The translations under genes were made by a program, and so were the position numbers. A stretch of 8,566 nt of DNA from SCTD01 sp038256525. GTDB lineage: Bacteria > Actinomycetota > Actinomycetes > Mycobacteriales > SCTD01. The DNA lies in NCBI GenBank assembly GCA_038256525.1, contig JBBSKF010000144.1, positions 1 through 8,566 on the forward strand, written 5' to 3'. This document shows, in pieces, positions 1 through 6,803 of this stretch (positions are counted from its first letter, which is position 1; each line of letters begins with the position of its first letter). The notes under the pieces were generated by a model that made no database searches, was not told the origin of the DNA, and was given only the letters and a program-made list of their open reading frames with translations.

Positions 1-577
1 CAAGACCCGGCTGTGCCCACCGCTGACCTACGACGGCGCCGCCCGGCTCGCCGCAGCCGCCCTCGAGGACACCCTGGACATCGTACGCCAGGTGAACGTC
101 GCCCGTCGTGTGCTCGTCCTCGAAGGTGCCTATGAAGCAGCAGGTTTCGAGGTGCAGCCGCAGCGTGGGGGGGCGATGCACGAGCGGCTGGCTGCGGCGT
201 TCGACGACGCGGCCGGCCTGCCCGCTCTGCTGATCGGCATGGACACCCCGCAGCTGACCGTCACGCTGCTGGGCGCGGCGGTCGACGCCCTGCTCACCTC
301 CCCCGCCGTGCTGGGCCTCGCGAGCGACGGCGGCTGGTGGACGCTGGGGCTGCGCCAGCCGGACGGCGCACTGCTGCGCGACATCCCCACCTCGCAGGAC
401 GACACCGGCGCGCGGCAGCTGGCCCGGCTGCGCGAGCAGGGCCTCGCGGTGCAGGCGCTTCCCGAGCTGCGCGATGTCGACACGATCGACGACGCGCGGG
501 CCGCCGCGGAGCTCGCACCGGACACCCGGTTCGCCCGGGAGCTGCGCGCCCAGCTGCGGACCGCACATGGCCGCTGA
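1..577 (+). CDS. DUF2064 / TIGR04282-family glycosyltransferase-like protein, 5' end outside window
   Basis: The open frame starting at base 2 runs off the left edge and ends at TGA 575-577, leaving 191 residues. It begins KTRLCPPLT, which matches the conserved lysine-rich start (K-T-R-L-x-P-P-L) of the DUF2064/TIGR04282 nucleotide-diphospho-sugar transferase-like family, so only some 15-30 N-terminal residues are likely missing. Further family marks are LIGMDTPQL (residues 78-85, the position of the G-x-D-x-P metal/nucleotide-binding turn), LASDGGWWTLGL (106-117) and RDVDTIDD (157-164). The family has a GT-A-like fold related to MobA and CofC, and its substrates are mostly unassigned, so no reaction is claimed. 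The GTG at 92 is internal to the conserved fold and is not the start. The stop overlaps the next gene by 11 bases, which suggests translational coupling. Confidence 0.85.
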   Translation, partial: KTRLCPPLTYDGAARLAAAALEDTLDIVRQVNVARRVLVLEGAYEAAGFEVQPQRGGAMHERLAAAFDDAAGLPALLIGMDTPQLTVTLLGAAVDALLTSPAVLGLASDGGWWTLGLRQPDGALLRDIPTSQDDTGARQLARLREQGLAVQALPELRDVDTIDDARAAAELAPDTRFARELRAQLRTAHGR

Positions 578-2051
578 GGCGGCGACCGGCAGGGCCCGTG
601 CGCGGCGGCGGATCCGGGTCACCGCCGAGTGCATCGCCGTCGGTGTGCTCGGCGCGGTGCTCGGCATGCTCGTCGCCGGTCAGGTCACGACCGGCGTCGG
701 ACCCTTCCAGGCCGAGATGTCGCTTCGTCCGGCGCTGTCGGGCAGCACCACCGTCGCCGTCCCACCGCTGGGCGAGCTGCGCCTGGACACGCACTCCGGT
801 CCGGTACGGCTCGGGGTGCGCATCACGCAGCTGCGCGACGACGCGGCGCGCGCCATCGTCGCGGACCCCGAGCAGCTGCGCGGCCTCGGCGCTGAGGTCA
901 ACGCGGATCTGCGGGCCGGCCTGCGGTCGCTGCTCGTTCGAACCGGCCTGGTCACGGTGCTCGGCGCCACCGCGTTGGGACTGATCGTCTTCCGCCGTCG
1001 GCAGGCCACGCTCGCCGCCGCCGGCGCCGGGTTCGCCGCCCTGGCCACCGTCGGGGCGATCACGGTCGCCACCGTCAACGAGCGGTCGCTCGCCGAGCCG
1101 CAGTTCACCGGGCTGCTGGCCTCCGCGCCGACGGCCATCGGTGACGTGCGGGACATCGTGGAGCGGTTCGACGCGTACCGCCTGCAGCTCGGCCGGCTCG
1201 TCTCGAACGTCAGCGAGCTGTACTCCGTCACCAGCCGGCTACCGGTGTTCACCGGCGGCGACGAGGCCATCCGGGTGCTGCACGTCAGCGACCTGCACCT
1301 CAATCCGGCGGCGTACGAGGTGATCGGATCGGTCGTGCGCCAGTTCGACATCGATGTCGTCATCGACACCGGTGACATCACGGACTTCGGCAGTGTGCCT
1401 GAGACCCGCTATGTCGAGGCGATCGGCACGTTGGGCGTGCCGTACGTCTACGTGCGGGGCAACCACGACAGCCGGCTCACCCAGGCCGCGATCGCCCGCC
1501 AGCCCAACGTGGTCATCCTCGACGGACCGCGGATCGAGGAGGTCGCCGGGCTGCGCCTGCTCGGCCAGGGCGACCCGCGCTTCACACCCGACAAGACCAC
1601 CCGGGACGACGACGCGCCACCCGAGGTTCTCGAGCTGGTCGGCCGACAGGTGCGCGAGGCGGCGCAGGCCTCGCCGCTGGGCGTCGACCTCGTGGCGGTT
1701 CACGACCCACTCACGACCGGCCCCCTGCTGGGCGCGGTTCCGCTGGTGCTCGCCGGACACACCCACTCGCGGCGGGTGGAGACGACCGACGGGACCACGC
1801 TGTTCATCCAGGGCTCCACCGGCGGGGCGGGGCTGCGGGCACTGGAGGGCGAGCAGCCGACCGATCTCAGCCTGTCGGTGCTCTACCTCGATCCGGAGAC
1901 CCGGCTGCTGCAGGCGTACGACGACATCACGCTCGGCGGGCTCGGCCTCAACGACGCCCGCATCTCGCGGCGGGTCGTGGCCCCGCCGCCCGAACCGGAG
2001 CCGCAGCCGCAGCCGAGCCCGTCCGGACCGACGCCGACCCCGAGCGGATGA
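567..2051 (+). CDS. membrane-anchored calcineurin-like metallophosphoesterase
   Basis: A 494-residue protein. ATG 567 is chosen because it overlaps the previous stop by 11 bases and places a basic stretch (RARARRRIR) directly before the first membrane segment; the frame is open further upstream, but only inside the preceding gene. Predicted layout: membrane segment about 21-41, a soluble segment 42-120, two hydrophobic segments about 126-143 and 147-171, then a metallophosphoesterase domain from about 234. That domain carries the full dinuclear metal set: D242-L-H244, GD 269-270, GNHD 298-301, H379 and GHTH 397-400. The C-terminus is a Pro/Glu/Gln-rich tail (472-494) that looks disordered. 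Odd number of membrane segments suggests the catalytic domain lies outside the membrane, but topology is inferred. The substrate cannot be told from sequence. It is probably co-transcribed with the DUF2064 gene. Confidence 0.9.
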   Translation: MAAEAATGRARARRRIRVTAECIAVGVLGAVLGMLVAGQVTTGVGPFQAEMSLRPALSGSTTVAVPPLGELRLDTHSGPVRLGVRITQLRDDAARAIVADPEQLRGLGAEVNADLRAGLRSLLVRTGLVTVLGATALGLIVFRRRQATLAAAGAGFAALATVGAITVATVNERSLAEPQFTGLLASAPTAIGDVRDIVERFDAYRLQLGRLVSNVSELYSVTSRLPVFTGGDEAIRVLHVSDLHLNPAAYEVIGSVVRQFDIDVVIDTGDITDFGSVPETRYVEAIGTLGVPYVYVRGNHDSRLTQAAIARQPNVVILDGPRIEEVAGLRLLGQGDPRFTPDKTTRDDDAPPEVLELVGRQVREAAQASPLGVDLVAVHDPLTTGPLLGAVPLVLAGHTHSRRVETTDGTTLFIQGSTGGAGLRALEGEQPTDLSLSVLYLDPETRLLQAYDDITLGGLGLNDARISRRVVAPPPEPEPQPQPSPSGPTPTPSG

Positions 2052-2087
2052 GTCGGCTATGCTTCCCCGGTCCCCGACGGCCAACGG

Positions 2088-2111
2088 CGGAGGCACGACG
2101 CCGCACCTCCG
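2088..2111 (+). terminator. weak hairpin after the metallophosphoesterase gene
   Basis: CGGAGG (2088-2093) and CCTCCG (2106-2111) can pair as a 6-bp stem with a 12-base loop, 36 bases after the stop and 23 bases before tRNA-Glu. There is no following T run, so intrinsic termination is uncertain. It is the only stem of note in this gap. Confidence 0.25.
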
Positions 2112-2133
2112 GCAGCCATCCGGACAGGCAACG

Positions 2134-2206
2134 GTCCCCATCGTCCAGCGGCCCAGGACTCCACCCTTTCAAGGTGGCTACGCGGGTTCGAATCCCGTTG
2201 GGGGCA
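2134..2206 (+). tRNA. tRNA-Glu(UUC)
   Basis: A 73-base cloverleaf. Acceptor GTCCCCA (2134-2140) pairs with TGGGGGC (2199-2205), and the discriminator is A2206. The anticodon stem CCACC/GGTGG encloses the loop CTTTCAA, giving anticodon TTC. The T loop is TTCGAAT. CCA is not encoded (the next bases are CAG). First of three tRNA genes in a Glu-Asp-Phe cluster common in actinobacteria. Confidence 0.95.
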
Positions 2207-2232
2207 CAGCAGGAAGGTCTGGCTCATCTCCA

Positions 2233-2306
2233 GGCCCCGTAGCGCAGTTGGTTAGCGCGCCGCCCTGTCACGGCGGAGGTCGCGGGTTCGAGTCCCGTCG
2301 GGGTCG
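2233..2306 (+). tRNA. tRNA-Asp(GUC)
   Basis: A 74-base cloverleaf. Acceptor GGCCCCG (2233-2239) pairs with CGGGGTC (2299-2305), one G-U pair, and the discriminator is G2306. The anticodon stem CCGCC/GGCGG encloses CTGTCAC, giving anticodon GTC. The T loop is TTCGAGT. CCA is not encoded. It lies 26 bases after tRNA-Glu, so the cluster is probably one transcript. Confidence 0.96.
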
Positions 2307-2317
2307 CAGCGTGACCC

Positions 2318-2390
2318 GGTCAGGTAGCTCAGCTGGTAGAGCACACGCCTGAAAAGCGTGGGGTCGGCGGTTCGAGCCCGCCCCTGACCA
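2318..2390 (+). tRNA. tRNA-Phe(GAA), integration target
   Basis: A 73-base cloverleaf. Acceptor GGTCAGG (2318-2324) pairs perfectly with CCTGACC (2383-2389), and the discriminator is A2390. The anticodon stem CACGC/GCGTG encloses CTGAAAA, giving anticodon GAA. CCA is not encoded. From the second base of the anticodon loop's C-T-GAA onward (2349), the gene is repeated exactly at 7764, so integration regenerated a complete tRNA at the left junction and left a 3' fragment at the right one. This is the usual behaviour of tyrosine integrases that use tRNA 3' halves. Confidence 0.96.
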
Positions 2391-2393
2391 CTC
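2349..2393 (+). repeat. left attachment site (att repeat, inside tRNA-Phe)
   Basis: 45 bases identical to 7764-7808. It covers the anticodon loop, anticodon 3' stem, T arm, acceptor 3' strand and discriminator of tRNA-Phe plus three following bases (CTC). Identity stops at both edges: C2348 against T7763, and A2394 against C7809. Confidence 0.95.
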
Positions 2394-2405
2394 ACTGGAA
2401 CACCG

Positions 2406-2426
2406 TCTGACCTGCGGTTATGGGTG
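2406..2426 (+). repeat. left copy of a terminal motif shared with the right end
   Basis: TCTGACCTGC followed by a GG/AG-TATGG-TG stretch matches 7710-7730 at 18 of 21 positions, in the same orientation. A weaker copy of the core, CTCACTTGCAGATGT, follows at 2434-2448 (12 of 15 matches to 7711-7725). It lies just inside the left attachment site. Candidate integrase or excisionase binding sites; the function is inferred from position only. Confidence 0.5.
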
Positions 2427-2461
2427 CAACCGACTCACTTGCAGATGTCGGCTCGCGGCGA

Positions 2462-2483
2462 TTGGCAGCCAAGTGGCAGCCAA
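2462..2483 (+). repeat. left pair of TTGGCAGCCAA palindromes (candidate arm sites)
   Basis: Two 11-base units in tandem: TTGGCAGCCAA (2462-2472) and GTGGCAGCCAA (2473-2483). Each unit is a near-perfect inverted repeat around a central A. They sit just after the integrase stop codon, and a second pair lies at 7637-7659 near the other end of the element. Paired, repeated short sites at both ends are what arm-type integrase binding sites look like. Confidence 0.65.
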
Positions 2484-2486
2484 AGT

Positions 2487-2699
2487 TCAGGGCGTACGTC
2501 GGCGGGCGACCTCGTCCGCCTCCGCACCGGGGCTGTCCCAGAGGGCGCCCGCCATGAGTTGCGCGGCCTCGCTGTTGAGCTCCGGCGCGACGTGGCTGTA
2601 GGTGTTCATCGTCAGCTGGTAGCTGGAGTGGCCGAGGATGTCCATGACGACCCGGGCCGGGACCTTCAGCAGCAGGAGCAGGCTCGCGGCGGTGTGCCG
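2487..2699 (-). pseudogene. C-terminal fragment of a tyrosine recombinase (integrase)
   Basis: Reading leftward from 2699, 70 codons to TGA 2489-2487 encode the end of a phage-type tyrosine integrase. It starts RHTAASLLL (the arginine of box II and the segment after it), continues VVMDILGHSS (the box II histidine region) and ends with TYSHVAPEL, which holds the tyrosine nucleophile. Everything before the second catalytic arginine, namely the arm-binding, core-binding and first half of the catalytic domain, is missing. At 2700 the reading passes directly into relaxase sequence in another frame. The position, reading toward the tRNA-Phe attachment site and ending about 95 bases from it, is typical for the integrase of such elements. 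It cannot catalyse recombination. Confidence 0.88.
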
Positions 2700-3596
2700 G
2701 GAGTTGCGGGAACGTCAGGTCCGGAGCCAGCTTCCCGCCGCCGAACCAGACCGGCCCGGTCCCCTCAAGCAGCGCCCGCACCGGTCGGGCGCAGCGCGAC
2801 GGCGTAACCGGTCACCTCCTCCGGATTCAAGGTGCTCATCCGCGGCCGGGCCAGCACGCTGTCCCGGTTGAGCCGGTCGCTGAACTCGGCGAAGCTCGTG
2901 GCGCCGGCCAGCGCCGCCCGGACCTTGCCGCGCAGCACCTCCCGGTCCGGCCCGGCCGGCCCGGGCAGGCCCTGCCCGGCCCGCTGGGTGGCCTGCCGGG
3001 TGTGCCGGCGCTGCTCAGCCCGGCTGGTCTGCCGGTCCCCGGTCCGGTCCGCCGGAGACGTGCGGGTCAAGCCGTACCGGGCTTCCACGGCCAGGCTGGC
3101 TTCCCGGGCCCGGTAGAAGGCGTTGCGCGGCCACACCCGCCTGCCGTCCTGGCGGCCAGGGTCGCGACGACATGGACGTGGTTGTCGGCGTGCCGGACCG
3201 CCACCCACCGCACCGCCGCCTCATCACCACGCGGCGCCAGCCCGATCCGGTGCACGTACTCCCCGACGACGTCCGCCCACTCGACGTCCGTCAGGGTCCG
3301 GTCGTGCTCGGCGGCGCTGATCGCCAAGTGGTAGACGGGTCGAGCCTGCTGCCACTCCGGTCGGCTCAGGCCCGCGGCGAGCAGCGGCGCGTTCAACGCC
3401 GCGGCGAGGGTCCCCGGGTCACGGCCACCGCCGGCCTGGTGGGGCGGCTCGAGACCGTCGGTGCCGTCCCACGCGGCGATCAGGTGCGCGTCGGTGTGCG
3501 GGGGCTCAGCCCGTGCTCACCAGCCAGGCCCTCCCGGAACAGGTAGCCCAGCAGCCGCCGGACATCACTGCCGCGCTGGCAGACCTTGCCGATCAC
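2700..3596 (-). pseudogene. MobA/VirD2-type relaxase, frameshifted and 3'-truncated
   Basis: This was a DNA-nicking relaxase for conjugal mobilization. The probable start is GTG 3596, giving VIGKVCQRGSDVRRLLGYLFREG, with the conserved RG..LL.YLF start and its tyrosine. The reading then needs three frame changes: a missing base near 3511 (GEH | AEPPHTDAHLIAAWD), a missing base near 3155 (VATLA | QDGRRVWPRN) and an extra base near 2768 (ALRPTGAGAA | EGTGPVWFGGG). Across these breaks it shows VRHADNHVHVVATL, the histidine metal-binding triad H-x3-H-x-H, and EVTGYAVAL with GGGKLAPDLTFPQL, typical of the actinobacterial family. At GGGKLAPDLTFPQL it ends in fusion to the integrase fragment. The gene starts 39 bases after the mobC stop. 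Sequencing errors could explain single frameshifts but not the fusion. Confidence 0.88.
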
Positions 3597-3635
3597 TTGC
3601 GCATGACCCCGCCGCCCCGGTCCAGTCGCTGCGGC

Positions 3636-4115
3636 TCAGCCGCGGCGGCCGGTGACCCGCCGCGTCGCGGCGTCCACGCTCAGCACGGCCCGGTCCGCGC
3701 CCGCCACCGCCTGGGACAGCCACACCGGGGCCTGGCTGGTGCTGTGCAGCGCGGCGACGGCCTGGTTGACGTTCACCGCGCACCGGCGGATCGCCAACCG
3801 CAGCCGCAGCAGCTCACCCAGCAGCTCCCGGTCCACGGCCTGCGACGGAGGCGGTCCCTGCCCCGCGACGGCCAGACCCGCGCCGGCCAGGAACCCAGCC
3901 ACGGTCAGGCCGGCACGACCCGCGGCGGCTGCGAGCACCGCGTGCTCACGGTCGTCGTAGCGGACCTTGACCACCTCTTCGCGCGCTGGGAACCGATGCC
4001 GCCGATGCCGCACCACCCCCGGCAGCGCGTCCTCATCAAGGCCGACAGCAAGGTCCAGCGGCGGACCAGGGTCTCCCCCTCCGTCCATGCTCACAACAAC
4101 AGAGAACGCCTTCAA
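3636..4115 (-). CDS. MobC-like plasmid mobilization relaxosome protein
   Basis: An uninterrupted 159-residue frame just upstream of the relaxase, in the usual mobC-relaxase order. After a variable N-terminus it has EEVVKVRYDDREHAVLAAAAGRAG (residues 46-69, written here as strand 46-53 then helix 54-69) and a second helix TVAGFLAGAGLAVA (71-84), a ribbon-helix-helix-like DNA-binding unit. It continues with a helical tail containing RRCAVNVNQAVAALH (110-124) and PVWLSQAVAGADRAV (130-144), the conserved NVNQ region of MobC-family relaxosome proteins. Such proteins help the relaxase open DNA at oriT. The TTG start at 4115 is favoured because GGAAG lies 8 bases upstream; GTG 4094 and ATG 4088 are alternatives without a clear ribosome site. 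It is the only mobility gene here without a visible lesion. Confidence 0.8.
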   Translation of the reverse strand: MKAFSVVVSMDGGGDPGPPLDLAVGLDEDALPGVVRHRRHRFPAREEVVKVRYDDREHAVLAAAAGRAGLTVAGFLAGAGLAVAGQGPPPSQAVDRELLGELLRLRLAIRRCAVNVNQAVAALHSTSQAPVWLSQAVAGADRAVLSVDAATRRVTGRRG

Positions 4116-4401
4116 AGCAGTGACTTCCAGTGCTGGCGGTAGTCGTCGTCAAGGTGTCATCCGCACCCGTCCGCGAGCGTCCTTGGGCTTGACGGCCGTC
4201 GCAGTTGATGTCGACGCTCGCCCGCGCCCGGGCGAGCACCTGCCCCTGGCGACGGGCCCCAAAGCCATAACTTGCTCTGCTCCACCGGGCTGCGCCGGCA
4301 AGACTCAGCGACGACCCTCAAACGGGCAGAGCCGGTCGTCTGCCGGGTGAGGACGCGGCACCGGCTCGCGCCTGGCTTACCTGCCGGGCCCACCGGGAAC
4401 C
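4116..4401. other. gap between mobC and transposase remnant, no convincing gene
   Basis: About 290 bases with open frames on both strands but no protein family recognised in any of them. It contains the hairpin at 4216-4237. Being immediately upstream of mobC, it would be the expected place for an origin of transfer, but no known oriT nick-site sequence was recognised. Part of it may be debris from the deletion that removed the transposase catalytic domain. Confidence 0.5.
4216..4237. repeat. perfect 9-bp inverted repeat upstream of mobC
   Basis: GCTCGCCCG (4216-4224) and CGGGCGAGC (4229-4237) are exact inverted copies separated by four bases (CGCC). The hairpin lies about 120 bases upstream of the mobC start, and no T run follows on either strand, so a terminator is unlikely. 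Position suits an oriT stem-loop or a binding site for MobC; that role is inference. Confidence 0.8.
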
Positions 4402-4933
4402 GACCGCCGCCTCTGGCGGGTTGAGGTAGGTAGAGCCCGACGATGTCGTAGACCTTGTCCACGAACAGCGGGTCGTTGCTCAACCTGAACCCGTCGGCCC
4501 GATGCGGCTTGAGCTCGACCGCCTTCCAGATCCGCCCGATCGTCGAACGGGAAAGCCCTGTCCTGTCAGCCATCTTGGCCCGCGACCAGTGCGTGGCGTT
4601 CTTCGGCGTGGCCTCTAACGTCGCGACGACCACGTCCTCGACCTGGTCGGCGCTGATCGTGGCCGGGCGACCGGGGCGGGCTTCGTCGCTCAACCCGTCC
4701 AACTGGTGCTCGACAAACCGCGCACGCTACTTGCCGACCGTGGCCTGCGCGCAGCCCAGCCGGGCCGCGACCGTCATGTTGTCAGCGCCGTCCGCGCACG
4801 CCAGCACGATCCTGGAACGCAACACAAGCGCCTGCGCCGACTTCGCTCGGCGAGACCAGCGCAGCAGTTGCGCACGCTCCTCCGACGTCAATACCAGCTC
4901 TGCCTTGGGGCGACCTGTAAGTAAGTGGCGTAC
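4402..4933 (-). pseudogene. IS630-family transposase, N-terminal part only
   Basis: Reading leftward from about 4933, the frame gives TGRPKAELVLTSEER, then RAKSAQALVLRSRIVLACADG, MTVAARLGCAQATVGK and, after an in-frame TAG (complement of 4727-4729, where the family has tryptophan before RARF), VEHQLDGLSDEARPGRPATIS and THWSRAKMADRTGLSRSTIGRIW up to FVDKVYDIVGLYL. This is the helix-turn-helix half of an IS630-type transposase. A CTAC duplication at about 4426-4433 shifts the frame just before NPPE, and the likeness ends at about 4402. The whole DDE catalytic domain and the far end of the insertion sequence are absent. No terminal inverted repeat can be paired. A start codon in frame is not obvious near 4933. 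Non-functional. Confidence 0.87.
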
Positions 4934-5110
4934 ATCAGTCTACGACTTATCGGGCGGGATCATCGGCGCACGACACTAGGCACGGACAGCGGTTCTCTAG
5001 TCACGATCTCGTCACCACCACCACCACCGGTAAGCCTCCGGGCGTCGCCACCGTGATCGCCCGCGAGCCTTGGCCTCGATAGCGTCATCCAGCAGTCGCC
5101 GGGCATCCCG
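4934..5110. other. gap between transposase remnant and EAL gene
   Basis: It holds the 5' flank of the IS630 remnant (to about 4980), then the left copy of an imperfect direct repeat (4999-5061, including five ACC triplets at 5014-5028). No gene and no clear terminator for the EAL gene was found. Confidence 0.5.
4999..5061 (+). repeat. left copy of imperfect direct repeat flanking the EAL gene
   Basis: It aligns with 6716-6775 over 60 positions with about 50 identities and one 3-base gap. Shared landmarks are AGTCACGA at the left edge and CACCGTGATCG at the right. The 3-base gap and scattered substitutions would fit coding sequence. On the minus strand both copies end at an aligned TGA (5003-5001 and 6720-6718) after a G-G-L-P motif. 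The origin is not recognised. Confidence 0.65.
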
Positions 5111-6499
5111 TCAGCGACTTACCTCGCTGGACCGTTTTCGCGGCGTGGGCATCAGCGCGGTCGGCTGTAGCCAGTTCCGGTTCCACCAGGTCTGCCAGAG
5201 CTCGGGGTCGGTCGTGGGGCGAGCCAGCAGGTAGCCCTGGACGCAGTCCACGCCGAGCGTCGCGATCGTCTCCAGCTCGCTGGGCGTCTCGACCCCCTCA
5301 GCGGTGATCTCCGCGTTGAGGTCCAGAGCCAGCAGGACCAAGGCGGTGACCAGCGATCGCTTGGCCGGGTCACTCGTGATCGCGGTGATGAGGGACCGGT
5401 CGATCTTGATGATGTCCGGGCGCAGCTCGAGCACGTGGGCGAGCGAGGCGTACCCAGCGCCGGTGTCGTCGATGGCCAACCGCAGCCCGCGTGTGCGCAG
5501 CGGTTCCAGCGCGATGTGGAGGGCGTCGTAGTCGTCGATCGCGACGTGCTCGGTGATCTCGAGAACGAGGCGATCCAGCAGCAGGTCGCTGTCGAGCAGC
5601 GCGTGCTGCATGGCCGGATCCACGATCAGCTGTGGTGTGGCGTTCACCGACAGGTACGCGGTCGGCGGCAGGCTGGGGAGCAGCAGCAGGGCCGCCCGGA
5701 AGGCGTGCAGGTCCAGCTCGAGGTTCTGTCCGGAGTCGTGCGCCTCGGCGAACCACACGTCCGGCGGGCGTCCGTCGCGGAACCGGGCGAGCGCCTCGAC
5801 GCCCGCCATCCGCCCGTCCGCGATCCCGACGATCGGCTGCAGGGCGATGTCCAGAGCATCGGTATCGAGCGCGTCGCGGATCCGGCGCCTGACAGCATGC
5901 AGGGACCGTTCCTCGGTCATCGCCGTGGTCACGAGGCGTCGGGTGCCCCGAAAGCCGACGATCGCCCCTGCCGCGTCGAGGACCGGTCGGGCGCTGCCCT
6001 GCAGGGCAACGAGGTGTCCGTCCCGGTGGACCCAGTCGTAGTCGACGTCGTCCCATCCGGACCTGCCCCGCAGGGCGGTGGCGAGCAAGGACATGGCCTC
6101 TTGCTTATGCGCGTCGGGCAGCAGCGCAGTCAGCTTCCGTCCGTACAGCTCGGCCGGCAGATAGCCGAGCAGGTCGGTGACCCGCTCGTTGCTGGACGTC
6201 AGTCGCATCTCGGTGTCCGCGGTCCACACCCAGTCATGGGACGTCGTCGCGACGTCAACGAGCGCCCCGGCCTCCCGCGTGGCCTGCTGATGCGTGGCGA
6301 GCAGCGCCCGTGCGACGCCCGCTACGGCCACCAGCAGCAGCGGCATCCACAACAACCCGATCAGCGTGACCACGTATTGAGCGTGCTTGCCAGCCTGCGC
6401 GAATTCCGACAGCGCGTTGAGCCGGACGGTCAGGGCCAGCGCTGCCTCGACCGCCACGGTCACGAGCAGGAACAGCAGCCATCGACGGCTTCCCATCAT
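5111..6499 (-). CDS. membrane PAS-EAL cyclic-di-GMP phosphodiesterase
   Basis: A 462-residue protein that should cleave cyclic-di-GMP to pGpG. ATG 6499 is chosen because GGGGA lies 3 bases upstream (6 from the adjacent ATG 6496) and it directly precedes the first membrane segment; the frame stays open upstream to 6721. Layout: membrane helices about 7-27 and 42-67, a PAS-like sensor 82-190 (DWVWTADTEMRLTSSNERV, then a PAC-like end GFRGTRRLV), and an EAL domain 205-430. The catalytic set is complete: E235-A-L, N286 in SVNATP, LEITE 313-317, D344-D345 in IDDTGAG, K365 in IIKID, E401 in AEGVE and Q421 in QGYLLARP. No GGDEF domain is present. It is the only intact enzyme gene in the element and lies between imperfect direct repeats. 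The PAS ligand is unknown. Confidence 0.92.
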   Translation of the reverse strand: MMGSRRWLLFLLVTVAVEAALALTVRLNALSEFAQAGKHAQYVVTLIGLLWMPLLLVAVAGVARALLATHQQATREAGALVDVATTSHDWVWTADTEMRLTSSNERVTDLLGYLPAELYGRKLTALLPDAHKQEAMSLLATALRGRSGWDDVDYDWVHRDGHLVALQGSARPVLDAAGAIVGFRGTRRLVTTAMTEERSLHAVRRRIRDALDTDALDIALQPIVGIADGRMAGVEALARFRDGRPPDVWFAEAHDSGQNLELDLHAFRAALLLLPSLPPTAYLSVNATPQLIVDPAMQHALLDSDLLLDRLVLEITEHVAIDDYDALHIALEPLRTRGLRLAIDDTGAGYASLAHVLELRPDIIKIDRSLITAITSDPAKRSLVTALVLLALDLNAEITAEGVETPSELETIATLGVDCVQGYLLARPTTDPELWQTWWNRNWLQPTALMPTPRKRSSEVSR

Positions 6500-6803
6500 T
6501 TTCCCCAAGCACCTCGGCAACGCCGCCCCTGGGACCAGGGCTGGTTCTGTGCTGAACCGCATGCCGTCGTTCGCCCTTCGGCGCGACCGGAACACGTCGC
6601 CGACACCGGGGACGAGATCGTCGCCCGCAGCGCCGAGACTACGCCCGCCGGTCCGGCCCGGGTGTTGTTTCAGGGGAACCCGCAGAAGCGCCAGAACCTC
6701 GGGTGCGCAACCACGAGTCACGAACTAGTCGCCACCAACAGCGGCAAGCCGCCGGTCGTCACCACCGTGATCGACCCCGCCGGTAGGCTCAAACTCGCAC
6801 CAC
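6500..6803. other. upstream region of EAL gene, no gene seen
   Basis: About 300 bases between the EAL start and the tRNA-like sequence. Frames are open on both strands, including an upstream extension of the EAL frame, but none resembles a known protein. It holds the right copy of the direct repeat (6716-6775) and must contain the EAL promoter, for which no convincing -10/-35 pair was picked out. Confidence 0.5.
6716..6775 (+). repeat. right copy of imperfect direct repeat flanking the EAL gene
   Basis: Partner of 4999-5061, same orientation, about 1,717 bases away, one triplet shorter. It ends about 30 bases before the tRNA-Gly-like sequence. Confidence 0.65.

Noticed and set aside
474..566. 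Longer start for the metallophosphoesterase gene
   Set aside because: The extra residues lie wholly within the upstream coding sequence and are Ser/Pro/Arg-rich; ATG 567 gives a normal membrane-anchor start.
1239..2141. Open frame of 300 codons antisense to the metallophosphoesterase gene
   Set aside because: A high-GC shadow, rich in Arg and Gly, with no recognisable domain opposite a gene with all metallophosphoesterase motifs.
2487..3596. Relaxase-integrase fusion as a new functional protein
   Set aside because: The frame is broken three times in the relaxase and again at the join, and the integrase part lacks most catalytic residues.
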